A DNA stretch of 64,000 bases. Origin: Mycobacterium persicum (GTDB lineage: Bacteria; Actinomycetota; Actinomycetes; Mycobacteriales; Mycobacteriaceae). The notes under the pieces are model-generated. The model was not told where the DNA came from and ran no database searches. It was given only the letters and a program-made list of their open reading frames with translations. The stretch is from assembly GCF_002086675.1 (NCBI RefSeq), contig NZ_MVIF01000021.1:1-64000 (forward strand), in the 5' to 3' direction. Shown here piece after piece: positions 52,648 to 61,175 of this stretch. Each line of letters begins with the position of its first letter. Within the stretch, counting starts at the first letter, position 1. The translations under genes were made by a program, and so were the position numbers.

Positions 52648-53586
52648 ATGGCCCTGTCTGCCACTGGGACGCGGATCACCGAATTCGAGGAGCTGCGGCC
52701 GCATCTGATGTCGGTCGCCTATCGGCTCACCGGAACCGTGGCCGACGCCGAGGACATCGTCCAGGAAGCCTGGCTGCGCTGGGACACCTACGACCGGGAG
52801 ATCGACGACCCGCGGGCGTGGCTGACCACCGTGGTCAGCCGGCTCGGTCTGGACAAGTTGCGGTCGGCGGCACACCGCAGGGAGACCTACACCGGCAACT
52901 GGCTGCCCGAACCGATAGTCACCGAGCTGCAGGGCCCCGCCGGCGCCGACCCGCTGGCCGCCGTGGTGGCCGCCGAAGATGCCCGGTTCGCGGCGATGGT
53001 GGTGCTGGAGCGGTTGTCACCTGACCAGCGGGTCGCGTTCGTGCTGCACGACGGGTTTTCGGTGCCCTTCGCCGACATCGCCGAGGTGCTGGGGACCAGC
53101 GAGTCCGCTGCCCGGCAACTGGCATCGCGAGCCCGCAAGGCGCTAGCGACCGACGCAGCGGGCCGCCCGCCACAATCTGACCCCGCCCACAACGAGGTCG
53201 TCGGCAAGTTGATGGCCGCCATGGCCGCCGGCGACCTGGACACCGTGGTGTCGCTGCTGCATCCCGACGTGACCTTTACCGGCGACTCGAATGGTAAGGC
53301 CGCCACGGCCGTTCAGGTCATTCACGGCGCGGACAAGGTGGTTCGGTTCATGTTCGGCCTGGCCCGTCGCTACGGCCCGGCGTTCTTCACCGCAAATCAG
53401 CTGGCGTTGGTCAACGGCGAACTCGGCGCCTACACAACGGGTTTCGCCGGCGCCGACGGGCACCGGGACATGGCGCCGCGGATCACCGCGATGACGGTTC
53501 GCGACGGAAAGGTTTGTGCGATATGGGATATCGCCAACCCCGACAAGTTCACCGGCTCTCCGTTGCGGCCCGGGTCGGCTCGGTAG
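52648..53586 (+). CDS. sigJ: ECF sigma factor SigJ (ECF41 group)
   Basis: This 312-residue protein has sigma region 2 (HLMSVAYRLTGTVADAEDIVQEAWLRWDTYDREIDDPRAWLTTVVSRLGLDKLRS), region 4 (LSPDQRVAFVLHDGFSVPFADIAEVLGTSESAARQLASRARKAL) and a fused SnoaL-like C-terminal domain (~175-312) ending with the NPDKF motif of ECF41. In this group the C-terminal domain replaces an anti-sigma factor and modulates activity. ECF41 genes are usually next to a carboxymuconolactone decarboxylase, oxidoreductase or epimerase gene that they control; the convergent neighbour here is one of these. M. tuberculosis SigJ (Rv3328c) has the same length. Confidence 0.95.
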   Translation: MALSATGTRITEFEELRPHLMSVAYRLTGTVADAEDIVQEAWLRWDTYDREIDDPRAWLTTVVSRLGLDKLRSAAHRRETYTGNWLPEPIVTELQGPAGADPLAAVVAAEDARFAAMVVLERLSPDQRVAFVLHDGFSVPFADIAEVLGTSESAARQLASRARKALATDAAGRPPQSDPAHNEVVGKLMAAMAAGDLDTVVSLLHPDVTFTGDSNGKAATAVQVIHGADKVVRFMFGLARRYGPAFFTANQLALVNGELGAYTTGFAGADGHRDMAPRITAMTVRDGKVCAIWDIANPDKFTGSPLRPGSAR

Positions 53587-54157
53587 CCCAGGGAACCCGG
53601 CAGGCATCACCGGAACTGAAGCCCTGCTCGGTCATCCCCAGCGCGGCATTCACCCGGGCACGCATGTTCTCCAAGCCGATCTGATAGGTCAGCTCGAGCA
53701 CGCCGGCATCGCCGAAGCGGGCCCGCAGGTCGGCCACCTGCTCGTCGGTGACGGTATGCGGATCGGTGGTCACGGCCTGAGCGTAGGCGATGGCGGCGCG
53801 CTCGTCGTCGCTGAACGCCGGAGATGTCGCGTAATCGTCGATCTCCGTGAGCCTTTCGATGTCGAGGCCGTCGAGGCGCTGCAGCATGGTGCCGAAGTCG
53901 ACACACCATGAGCAGCCGACCTGACGCGCGGTCCACAACACCGCCAGCTCACGCACGCTGGCCGGCAGTGTTTGCGACGCGCGCTGGACCATCGTCTCGT
54001 GCACGGCGCTGGCGAGCAGCAGGCGCCGATGATGCGCAGTGACGGCCAGCGGCTCAGGGACCTCGCCGAAGCGGCGCTTGGCGACTCGGTACATGGCGCG
54101 CACCAGCAGTCCGGCGCGTTGGGGAGGCAGGGGCTCGATGCGGGTTTTCGTTGTCAT
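53549..54157 (-). CDS. Carboxymuconolactone decarboxylase/AhpD-family protein, ECF41 partner
   Basis: This 202-residue protein starts MTTKTRIEPLPPQRAGLLVRAMYRVAKRRFG. It has the AhpD-like redox motif CSWC in LWTARQVGCSWCVDFGTMLQRLDG, and a helical second half (FSDDERAAIAYAQAVTTDPHTVTDEQVADLRARFGD). The CxxC followed by a nearby acidic residue suggests peroxidase or disulfide activity instead of true decarboxylation. The gene converges on sigJ with a 38-base overlap of the 3' ends. It has an ECF41-type promoter just upstream, so SigJ control is likely. Confidence 0.9.
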   Translation of the reverse strand: MTTKTRIEPLPPQRAGLLVRAMYRVAKRRFGEVPEPLAVTAHHRRLLLASAVHETMVQRASQTLPASVRELAVLWTARQVGCSWCVDFGTMLQRLDGLDIERLTEIDDYATSPAFSDDERAAIAYAQAVTTDPHTVTDEQVADLRARFGDAGVLELTYQIGLENMRARVNAALGMTEQGFSSGDACRVPWATEPTRAATESR

Positions 54158-54165
54158 ACCCCTCA

Positions 54166-54192
54166 GACGAGACGGGTCGCCAAAGTGTGACG
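54166..54192 (-). promoter_or_regulatory. ECF41-type promoter (CGTCACA-N16-CGTC) for the AhpD-family gene
   Basis: On the minus strand CGTCACA (54186-54192) is followed after exactly 16 bases by CGTC (54166-54169). The reported ECF41 consensus is TGTCACA-N16-CGTC, so only the first base differs. The CGTC ends eight bases before the ATG at 54157, implying a very short leader. No equal match was seen upstream of sigJ itself. Confidence 0.7.
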
Positions 54193-54223
54193 GCTCCAAG
54201 GATCCGCCAAGGATTCGCCGAGG

Positions 54224-54664
54224 TTGGCGTCGGAGTCTGTGGACGTGTCGTCCTATTCGTATATCGCTGAGCTGCCCGGGATCGAGGACATCGAGCCGCT
54301 GATGCACACCAGCGTGCTGGTTGCCGATGCGCGGCTGGACCAGTGGCGGGTGCGCGCCGTGATCGAGCAGGTCTTCGCCGCCAACCCGGCTCTGGGCACC
54401 GTGTTCGAACCGTTCTTCGACTGCTGGGCGGCTCGTCCGGGTGGCGGATGGGGCTGGGCAGTGGAACCTCCCGGCGTTACCGTCGCCGATGTCGTCGCCC
54501 GCCAACGTGCTTCCTTCGACATGCGCACCGGCCGATTGTTCGCCGTGTCGCTGCTGCCCGGGACTCCGGAACGGCTGGTGCTCAGCGCCAGCCAGCTGTG
54601 CATGGACGGTGCGTCCTGGCAAACCGTGGTCGACGAGGTGAGGCTTCGGTGCGGTTGGACGTAG
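54224..54664 (+). CDS. Short orphan condensation-domain-like protein (probably truncated)
   Basis: The open frame is 146 residues (TTG 54224; GTG 54239 is an alternative). It aligns by eye with the N-terminal third of NRPS condensation domains: IEDIEPLMHTSVLVADARLDQWRVRAVIEQVFAANPALGTVFEPFF, then LFAVSLLPGTPERLVLSASQLCMDGASWQTVVDEV. The catalytic HHxxxDG is degenerate: DG is kept but both His positions are replaced (SQLCMDG). The frame stops where a full domain would have ~300 more residues. It may be a relic of a lost synthetase, or a small protein that keeps the fold. No partner is nearby on this strand. Confidence 0.55.
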   Translation: MASESVDVSSYSYIAELPGIEDIEPLMHTSVLVADARLDQWRVRAVIEQVFAANPALGTVFEPFFDCWAARPGGGWGWAVEPPGVTVADVVARQRASFDMRTGRLFAVSLLPGTPERLVLSASQLCMDGASWQTVVDEVRLRCGWT

Positions 54665-54744
54665 TCCTGCGGCGCCGCATTCCGTCGACCCCGTTCAGGA
54701 CGGTCAGGGGTAATCAGCCCGGCGAGTGGCGCCCGAAGATGCTG

Positions 54745-55845
54745 CTACCCCGTGATCGTCGGCTTGAGGCAGCAGCGCAACACCCCGTGCCGGAACAACG
54801 GCCGAAGGTGGTCGGCGACGGGTCCGTCCGGACGGAAGCTGCGTACGTAGTAGCTGCCCGACGCCATGGCGGGTAACTGACGTTGCGAAAGCCAATCGGC
54901 CACCCAGTCCCGCCGCGCGGCGTCGACCTCGGCCAGCGCTGCCAGGTCGACGGCCATGAAGGCCCGAGCGGCCAGGGCGTTGTAGAAGTAGGAGAACCAA
55001 TCCCACTGCCGCCGGTATCTGGTTGCCAACGGGTGACCGGGCGGGACGAGCAGCACGCCCAGCTGCGAGGCGGTCAGGCCGAAGCCGCGGCTGAAACTGA
55101 TCGACAGCAGCGCGCCGGGAAGCAGCGGCCGCAGCGCCCGGGCGATCTCCGCGCGGTCTGCGGCGGCCAGCGTCGGAAGCAGGTTGATATTGAGTAGTCG
55201 CGCCGGCGAGCGGGCCAGGAAGGTGACCATCTCGTCGGTTAGGTGACCGTTGCGCACCGACGGCACGCACACGCAGGCCAGGTCTGCTGATCCCGCGGCG
55301 TCGAACCGGACGGCGTGGTCATGGGTAGCGCCGACCATGAAGCCGTACCAGTCGCCCGGGTAGATCACAACCTGACCCGCGGCCGCCACCGCCTCGGTGA
55401 TGTGGGTGATGAGGTCGACGTCGCTTCCGGCCGCAAACAGCTGCCAGCCGGTCAAATCCCATTCGCCTTCGCTGAGTCGTTGTACCCGGTCAATGAGTGC
55501 GGGTGCGAAGACATGGCGCAGCCAGTCTTGGCCGTCGCGGTAATGGTTGGACAGGTCGTCGGCGCTCAGCTGCGCAACGGCGCTCCGGTAGGCCTCGGCC
55601 GCGATGCGAGAACCGACGGGTAGTAGCGGGCGCAGCGACTCGACCTGATCCGGCGGGATGGCACCCGCGAGCAGGTCCGCGTCGACTAACGGTTCGCAGT
55701 CCGCATCGGTGAGCAGCCCAGCCGGTACAGCAGGCTGGCCCGGTCTTCCAGCGACGCGTACACCCGGCCGTCCGCCAGCAGGTTGGACGAGCGGGCCAGC
55801 CGATGCCGCAGCTCCCACTCCGGTGTCGGTTCGTAGTAATGGCAT
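54745..55845 (-). CDS. Aminotransferase-fold protein lacking the PLP lysine
   Basis: The protein has up to 366 residues. The conserved part begins around LLTDADCEPLVDADLLAGAIPPDQVESL. The body resembles fold-type I aminotransferases: a segment VVIYPGDWYGFMVGATHDHAVRF, and the PLP-lysine region LLSISFSRGFGLTASQLGVLLVP. There the usual SFSK lysine is Arg (codon CGC). Without the Schiff-base Lys it is unlikely to be a normal transaminase and may bind substrate or PMP only. The start is uncertain. ATG 55845 overlaps the radical SAM gene by 160 bases; no ATG, GTG or TTG lies closer to that gene's stop, so a rare start is possible. It is the last gene of the MoxR/vWA operon. Confidence 0.7.
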   Translation of the reverse strand: MPLLRTDTGVGAAASAGPLVQPAGGRPGVRVAGRPGQPAVPAGLLTDADCEPLVDADLLAGAIPPDQVESLRPLLPVGSRIAAEAYRSAVAQLSADDLSNHYRDGQDWLRHVFAPALIDRVQRLSEGEWDLTGWQLFAAGSDVDLITHITEAVAAAGQVVIYPGDWYGFMVGATHDHAVRFDAAGSADLACVCVPSVRNGHLTDEMVTFLARSPARLLNINLLPTLAAADRAEIARALRPLLPGALLSISFSRGFGLTASQLGVLLVPPGHPLATRYRRQWDWFSYFYNALAARAFMAVDLAALAEVDAARRDWVADWLSQRQLPAMASGSYYVRSFRPDGPVADHLRPLFRHGVLRCCLKPTITG

Positions 55846-56573
55846 ACCTGCACCTTCCCAATGCGACGGATTGTGGGGCCCCATGGCAGTTTCCCGACGA
55901 CGTGGCCACGACCGGTGAACGGATCAGCGTGAATCCGGTGCTCCCGGCACCACTGGTTGGCGTCAGACGAGGAGAACAGCGACCGTGCCGACGCCACATA
56001 CGTGTGCTTGAACGTGAATTCGGCTACGCCCAGGGCCGTGAACGTCCCGATGTACGCCCAGACCTGGTCGGGGTCGGCGACACCGGCGGTGCTCATCACG
56101 CAGGTTGCTCGAACCGGCAATCCGGCGCCCTGCGTGACCGCCAACACCGCTTCGGCGGTGGGCGCGGCGTCGCCCATGATCGCCCGGTTCCCGGCGTCGT
56201 CCACGGCGTGGCGGGACCAGCACAGATACGTTAGGCCCGCGGACCGCAACTCGGCGGCGACCGGCGAACTCAGTCGGGCCCCGTTGGTGAACAGCGCGAT
56301 CTCGTCGAAAACGTCGGCGGCCAACCGAATGGCTCGCACACACTCGTCAGCGCGCAGCAGCGGCTCGCCACCTCCCGTGACCACCATTCGTCTGGCACCC
56401 CGGCTCGCCGACCACCGGAAGTAGCTCCGCAGCTCCTCATCCGACCAGCGGGCCGGCGCAGCTTCCAGCGCGGAAATCGATGAGCGCGAAAAGCAGAACG
56501 GGCAGCTGCACTGGCAGGCCATCCGTACCGGCAGCACCGAGCAGGTCAGGAAGCGACAGTCGGCCCAGCTCAT
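55686..56573 (-). CDS. Radical SAM enzyme of the MoxR/vWA operon
   Basis: This 295-residue protein has an N-terminal CxxxCxxC cluster motif in MACQCSCPFCFSRSSIS (Cys at positions 1, 5 and 8). A GGE-like SAM-binding motif is also present (RRMVVTGGGEPLLRADECVRAIRLAADVFDEIALFTNGARL). No SPASM cysteine-rich tail is visible; single late cysteines occur at VQVCHYYEPTPEWE and YRLGCSPMR. It overlaps the ligase gene by ATGA. Such enzymes start radical chemistry on a peptide, cofactor or small molecule. Partnership with an adenylate-forming enzyme and a PLP-fold protein suggests a biosynthetic step. The substrate is unknown. Confidence 0.9.
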   Translation of the reverse strand: MSWADCRFLTCSVLPVRMACQCSCPFCFSRSSISALEAAPARWSDEELRSYFRWSASRGARRMVVTGGGEPLLRADECVRAIRLAADVFDEIALFTNGARLSSPVAAELRSAGLTYLCWSRHAVDDAGNRAIMGDAAPTAEAVLAVTQGAGLPVRATCVMSTAGVADPDQVWAYIGTFTALGVAEFTFKHTYVASARSLFSSSDANQWCREHRIHADPFTGRGHVVGKLPWGPTIRRIGKVQVCHYYEPTPEWELRHRLARSSNLLADGRVYASLEDRASLLYRLGCSPMRTANR

Positions 56574-57925
56574 CGTGGCCCCGCGGTGGTGAACGGAGTG
56601 ACCTTGTCGGGTTCGGTCAGCGGTTCGACGGCTATCGGGACGGGGCCGAGTGCGCGGCGCAGGGCGGCGACGATGAGGTCGTCGGCATGGTCTGTGGCGC
56701 CGACCTCCAGCTCCCGTCGCACGGTGATCGACGTGTCGGCGTGTTGATGGACCGCCCAGCGACGCAGCGGTAGCTCTTGGAAAAGCTGGGTGACGTCGAA
56801 TGAGTTCGCTTGGGTGCCGTCCGCACGGCTCAACATCACCGGGGTGCGGCCAACGAGGTCTTCGATGACCGGCTGGTCGCCCGACCACACCAGCCGGGCG
56901 CTGTCCCCGGTGCGGTAGCGCAGCAGCGGCAGGTACGGATTCATTCCGCCGGTGAGTGCGATTTGCCCCAAAGATCCTGGCGCACAAGGCATGCCGGCAT
57001 CGTCGAGCACCTCCACGAACAGCCGTGGCTGCAGCAAGGCCATGCCGCGTCCGGGACGGCTGGCGGCGACCGGGCCGGATTCGGTGGTGGAGTACACGTC
57101 GATGACGGGGCATCCGAAGCGCTGGGCAACTCGTTGTCGGGTTGCGGCGCTGAGGTGTAACGCGGTGGAGATCAGCACCTTGGGATGCAGGTCCACGTCC
57201 AGCCCGGCGAGCTGACTCAGTGAGACCGGGTCGCCGGTGATCATCTGGGGATCGTGGTGTTCCAAGAAACGCCGCCGGGCCAGGGGATCCGGCCAGCCCG
57301 CTTCCTCGAGGTTCACCTTGGCGCTCGCACAGCCGAGAAATGATGACCAGGACGGCACGATGAAGCCGCCGTGCCGCTGGCTCACCACGGTCATCCAGTC
57401 GGCGCGGTCGGCCCGGAACTGCACGGTGACGCCATGCCAGCGGGCGGCCTGCAGCAGCAAGGGGTAGTAGCTGGACACCGAGACCGGGTGCGTGGGCACC
57501 ACGATCGCCGGATGGCCCGATCCCGACGTCGGGAACCAGATGAGGTCGTCGAGATCGGCGTCGTCGGGAACCAGCTCCCACCAGCCGCGGGCCAGGTTCG
57601 CCCGTCCGGTGGTGAAAGCCGGTGACGCGGCGTCGGTTTGGCGGTAGCGCGGCACCACCTGCCGGGCGCGGTCAAGGTAGCCGGCCAGCCACGGCGGTCG
57701 GTGATCGGGACGCCAGCGCGGGGGATCGAGGACCACGGACGTCGCGTAGGTGTTGACTCGGTCGAGCGCCTCGCGGTTCAAGCGGTCGCCGCAGTGATGG
57801 TTCCACAACGGCGCGCCGGGCGCTTCGAGCAGCGCCTCAAGGGTTTGCCGCCCGGTGGCAGAAATGAGCGGATGGCGTTCCTCGAAGGGAACGACGCCGG
57901 ATCCCATGGGCGTGAATCGTGGCAT
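56570..57925 (-). CDS. PaaK-like adenylate-forming enzyme
   Basis: This 451-residue protein resembles phenylacetate-CoA-ligase-type AMP-forming enzymes. The P-loop-like motif is FPTSGSGHPAIVVPTHPVS, the A5 motif is DVYSTTESGPVAASRPG and the A7 motif is LPLLRYRTGDSARLVW. A reduced C-terminal domain (LPLRRWAVHQHADTSITVRREL...) lacks an obvious catalytic Lys, so a half reaction (adenylation only) is possible. It overlaps the radical SAM gene by ATGA and follows the coiled-coil gene by three bases. The acid it activates is unknown. Confidence 0.85.
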   Translation of the reverse strand: MPRFTPMGSGVVPFEERHPLISATGRQTLEALLEAPGAPLWNHHCGDRLNREALDRVNTYATSVVLDPPRWRPDHRPPWLAGYLDRARQVVPRYRQTDAASPAFTTGRANLARGWWELVPDDADLDDLIWFPTSGSGHPAIVVPTHPVSVSSYYPLLLQAARWHGVTVQFRADRADWMTVVSQRHGGFIVPSWSSFLGCASAKVNLEEAGWPDPLARRRFLEHHDPQMITGDPVSLSQLAGLDVDLHPKVLISTALHLSAATRQRVAQRFGCPVIDVYSTTESGPVAASRPGRGMALLQPRLFVEVLDDAGMPCAPGSLGQIALTGGMNPYLPLLRYRTGDSARLVWSGDQPVIEDLVGRTPVMLSRADGTQANSFDVTQLFQELPLRRWAVHQHADTSITVRRELEVGATDHADDLIVAALRRALGPVPIAVEPLTEPDKVTPFTTAGPR

Positions 57926-57928
57926 GGG

Positions 57929-58507
57929 CTATTCCCTCGATGCTCGGGCCGCGGCTTCCTCGGCACGCTTGCGGGCCAGGGCGGCGCGCACTTCCTTGGC
58001 CCGCGCTTCGGCGGCTCGGGCCTCGGCCTCGACCCGCGCCCGCGTCGCCGAGTCCAGGGTGGACAGCCGGTCGGCTGCTTGTTCAACGGTTTCGCCGGCG
58101 GGCACCACCCCCGCGCGGCGGAACACCAAACGGGCGAGTTCTTCACGTCGGTCGGGATCGCGCACCAGCAGTTCGGCGCGCACCAAGGCGGCCATTGCCC
58201 ACAGCTCCTCACCCAAGAACCTCAGAAGCGCGGTCCCGGACAACAGAGATCGTGCCGATTCGTCGGTGGCCAGCCAGCAGGACACCAGAGCGGCTCGCAG
58301 CCAGTTTTCCGTCGCCGCGTCCGTTTGGCCGGGGGTGAGGCCGGCCACCCAGTCGTCGGGTAAGGCGGCGCCCAATGCGGCCAGGGTGTCGCCGACCACC
58401 GCGGCGACGGCGACTACTCCGCGGTCACCGATCAATGGCGGCGCCAAGAAGTCGTCCGGACAGTCGGCTAACCGATGAACCAGCGTGGCAACTGAAGGCG
58501 TGGACAT
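57929..58507 (-). CDS. Uncharacterised protein with charged coiled-coil tail
   Basis: This 192-residue protein starts MSTPSVATLVHRLADCPDDFLAPPLIGDRG. It is helical and Ala-rich, and ends with about 45 residues of alternating Ala/Glu/Arg (RARVEAEARAAEARAKEVRAA...) predicted to form a single long helix or coiled coil. I do not recognise a family. It lies between the vWA/HExxH gene (five-base gap) and the ligase gene (three-base gap), so it is co-translated with them and may be an adaptor. Confidence 0.75.
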   Translation of the reverse strand: MSTPSVATLVHRLADCPDDFLAPPLIGDRGVVAVAAVVGDTLAALGAALPDDWVAGLTPGQTDAATENWLRAALVSCWLATDESARSLLSGTALLRFLGEELWAMAALVRAELLVRDPDRREELARLVFRRAGVVPAGETVEQAADRLSTLDSATRARVEAEARAAEARAKEVRAALARKRAEEAAARASRE

Positions 58508-58512
58508 GTCGT

Positions 58513-60246
58513 TCACCGGCCCGGGTATGCCTGGCGCGCGAAACGGCGGGCGAAACCCAGCAACTCTGCCCAGCCCCGGATCGAAACCACGTCCCAGCCC
58601 ATGTCGACGGCCGGACTCAAGTCGTCGGGCCACCGGTACAGGTTGAGCACCATGGTGCCGCCGCCGCGCGCCCGAGCCAACGATTCCCGGGCAATCACCG
58701 CGCCGTCGTTGCCGCGTTCGTCCCGGTTGAACATCGTCGTCACGCCGTCATCGGAGATCACCAGCACATGCACGGGCCGGTCCCGTTCGGTGCGAGCAGC
58801 GTAGGTGTCGCGCAGCACATGGATCGGAAAGGCGGTGCCGCCGCCGAGGTAGCCGGTGACGATCCGCAAGATGCGTTCGGTGTCGGTGATGAAACCGGCG
58901 GTGGTTTCGAACCGCCGCGCACCGCTCCACAGGGTGGCCTGGACACGGCCGCCGCAGCGCAGACACGACAGCGCGATGATCGCTGCGGCCAGCGCCAGGA
59001 AAGACAGCTGTCGTTGCGGGTTGACGATGGAGCCTGACGAGTCGATGTAGAGATCGAGGTCCAGTGGTTGCGGGCGCGGCGGCAGGTCTTCCTCGGGGGC
59101 CAGCACTCGCTTGACGGTGGTGACCCCCGGTATGACGAGCGGGCTGCGAATGACCGAGTGCAGCCAATCGATGTCGGCCATCGGTTCCCCCACCGTCCAC
59201 GGCGAAAGGCCTTCCGGCACCAGGTCTCCGGTGCTAGGCGCCGGCTTCGACGGGAACGGGATGAGATGGCGCTGGGCCGCCTCCCGGTAGTAGCGGACCG
59301 CGACGTCATGGTCGCTCAGCTTCAGACCCAGCGCGCGCAGCAGTTCGCCGTACTGGAAGGGCTCGCGAGCCTGGCCCCGCGGCGCGGCCGACGGAACTTC
59401 TGAGAGCGGCTGCGCTGCAACAGGTTCGGCGCTCTCGGTGACCCGCGGGTCGTTGGCGGGATGCAGTGGCTCGGTCCGTTCGCCGGCGTCCATGTCGGTG
59501 AGCCCGGGCGGTACCACACCCCCGGCCGTGTTCAGCGAGTCGTCCCAGCCGGCCAGAACGCGGCGGGCGTCAGGGTCTTGGGCCAGATATGGCAGGCATA
59601 GGGCGGCGAACCCGGCTGCCCCGTCGAGCCAGTCCGAACGGTAGGCACGCACCAGCCGGCTTCCCAGCTGGGCGTCGCCTTCGATCCGGTCGGGCAGCGG
59701 ACCGGGGGCCAGGTCGCCGCGGCGCAATGCCCACAAGATCTCGTAGATGCGCTGGTAGAGGCGCCACAAGTCGCTGATCGGTCCCTCGGGGGCATGCGCT
59801 TTCAGCCGGCGATACACCTCGTCCATGCGCAGGCCGGAGCCGCGTTGCAGCCGGTCGTTGATGTGCAGGTCGGCGTAGAGGTTGGCCACCGCCGGTGCGG
59901 CGCCTTCCACCCCCGGCAGCGCCCAGCGCATGCGGGCCAGCATCCGCGCATGGTCGGTGAGGTTGGCCGGACACAGGATGTGGTGGCCGATCTCGTGACC
60001 CATGATCTCCAGCGGCAGGTCAACCAGGTTCCGCTCGATCACCTGTTGTAGGTCGATCACCACCAGCTGGTCGGTCAGCCGGATCATGGCGAAGCTGCCG
60101 TCCAGGCCCGACCTCTTGGCCTGCTCGGTCGTCGTGCACAACTGCGGCTCACGCAGCCGGGTGAACCGGCTCCACAACGCCAGGGCGTCGGACCAGCGTC
60201 GGTGCCATTCTTGGCGGGCGTCGGCCGCGGTGGCGACGGTCGTCAT
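58513..60246 (-). CDS. HExxH metallopeptidase-like and vWA domain protein
   Basis: This 577-residue protein starts MTTVATAADARQEWHRRWSDALALW. Around residues 75-125 is LPLEIMGHEIGHHILCPANLTDHARML, an HExxH zinc motif, followed by NLYADLHINDRLQRG with possible third-ligand residues. The vWA domain is at ~390-560 with MIDAS DLYIDSSGSIVNPQ, Thr in YLGGGTAFP and Asp in VISDDGVTTMF, all intact. This is the vWA partner expected for the MoxR ATPase in the same operon. The metallopeptidase-like half is unusual for such partners. It overlaps the gene upstream by ATGA. Confidence 0.87.
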   Translation of the reverse strand: MTTVATAADARQEWHRRWSDALALWSRFTRLREPQLCTTTEQAKRSGLDGSFAMIRLTDQLVVIDLQQVIERNLVDLPLEIMGHEIGHHILCPANLTDHARMLARMRWALPGVEGAAPAVANLYADLHINDRLQRGSGLRMDEVYRRLKAHAPEGPISDLWRLYQRIYEILWALRRGDLAPGPLPDRIEGDAQLGSRLVRAYRSDWLDGAAGFAALCLPYLAQDPDARRVLAGWDDSLNTAGGVVPPGLTDMDAGERTEPLHPANDPRVTESAEPVAAQPLSEVPSAAPRGQAREPFQYGELLRALGLKLSDHDVAVRYYREAAQRHLIPFPSKPAPSTGDLVPEGLSPWTVGEPMADIDWLHSVIRSPLVIPGVTTVKRVLAPEEDLPPRPQPLDLDLYIDSSGSIVNPQRQLSFLALAAAIIALSCLRCGGRVQATLWSGARRFETTAGFITDTERILRIVTGYLGGGTAFPIHVLRDTYAARTERDRPVHVLVISDDGVTTMFNRDERGNDGAVIARESLARARGGGTMVLNLYRWPDDLSPAVDMGWDVVSIRGWAELLGFARRFARQAYPGR

Positions 60247-61175
60247 CGGCCGGGCTCCACGACCAGCACCTGATAGCTGGTGGGCACCGTGAGCGCGGTC
60301 ATGTCCGCGGTCGCGGCGACACTGACCGGGCGCACCCCCGGGGGAACGAAAGCCTTTGTGGCCGAGGAAAAATCGATGCTCTGCGGTTCGGTGCGGGTCA
60401 GGGTGGCGCCCCAGGCATCGGCGTGCAGCAACCAGGCGTCCGCTCCGGAGCAGACCACGAGGTGCCCGGCCCGGACCCCGACCCGCGGCGGACTCAAGAA
60501 CTGACCTCCGAACCCGCGGAAAGCCCCCACCCGGTGGGCGACGGACGGAGCGCCGGTCGGGGTTCGGCCGGGTCGCCACCACCGGTTGTCCCGCATCCGT
60601 TGCAGCGTGTCAGCTGCCGTCACCCCGTTGACGCCGACTGCGGCGCTGAATGCGGCATCACTGAGCGTCGCCGCGACGCTCAGGGCGCTGTCGCGGTACT
60701 GGCTGAGGCCAAGCAGCCAGGCCGCCACCTGCCCGGCACGCATCGTCATCGTCGGGTTGCCGCCGGCCGCCGCGGTGGTCACGCGGGTGAGCCACTCGCC
60801 GACGGACAGCCCGCAGTGGTGCAGGTGGACAACGGCATTGGCGAGTGAACCGAAGACCTTGCGCGGTTCGTCGAGCAGGATCCGCGCCAACCCCGGCAGC
60901 GCGGCCAGCAGCGGGTCGTGGGAGCCGCCGCCAAGGCGGTGCTGGCCGACGAGCTCGACAACGGAGTCGAATACCGCGGCCAGCACGCGCGCACCTGAGC
61001 CGGGCGAGATCCGGTCGCATGAGTCGACGAGGTCGCGCAGCGGGCCCCGAATTTGGTTCTCCAGGATGGTGGTGTCGAAGTCGACATAGGTTCGGCGCGC
61101 GTTGGCGACGATCGCGTTGCAGCGGTCCCGATGCTGGGCCAGCGCGGCGGCCATCGGGCCGTCAACCAGCGTCAT
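60243..61175 (-). CDS. Uncharacterised protein of the MoxR/vWA operon
   Basis: This 310-residue protein starts MTLVDGPMAAALAQHRDRCNAIVANARRTYVDF. The first ~190 residues are helical. The last ~110 are beta-rich (FRGFGGQFLSPPRVGVRAGHLVVCSGADAWLLHADAWGATLTRTEPQSIDF...). No catalytic motif is evident. It overlaps the MoxR gene by 14 bases upstream and the HExxH/vWA gene by four bases downstream, which argues for a complex formed by the three products. I do not recognise a family. Confidence 0.8.
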   Translation of the reverse strand: MTLVDGPMAAALAQHRDRCNAIVANARRTYVDFDTTILENQIRGPLRDLVDSCDRISPGSGARVLAAVFDSVVELVGQHRLGGGSHDPLLAALPGLARILLDEPRKVFGSLANAVVHLHHCGLSVGEWLTRVTTAAAGGNPTMTMRAGQVAAWLLGLSQYRDSALSVAATLSDAAFSAAVGVNGVTAADTLQRMRDNRWWRPGRTPTGAPSVAHRVGAFRGFGGQFLSPPRVGVRAGHLVVCSGADAWLLHADAWGATLTRTEPQSIDFSSATKAFVPPGVRPVSVAATADMTALTVPTSYQVLVVEPGR

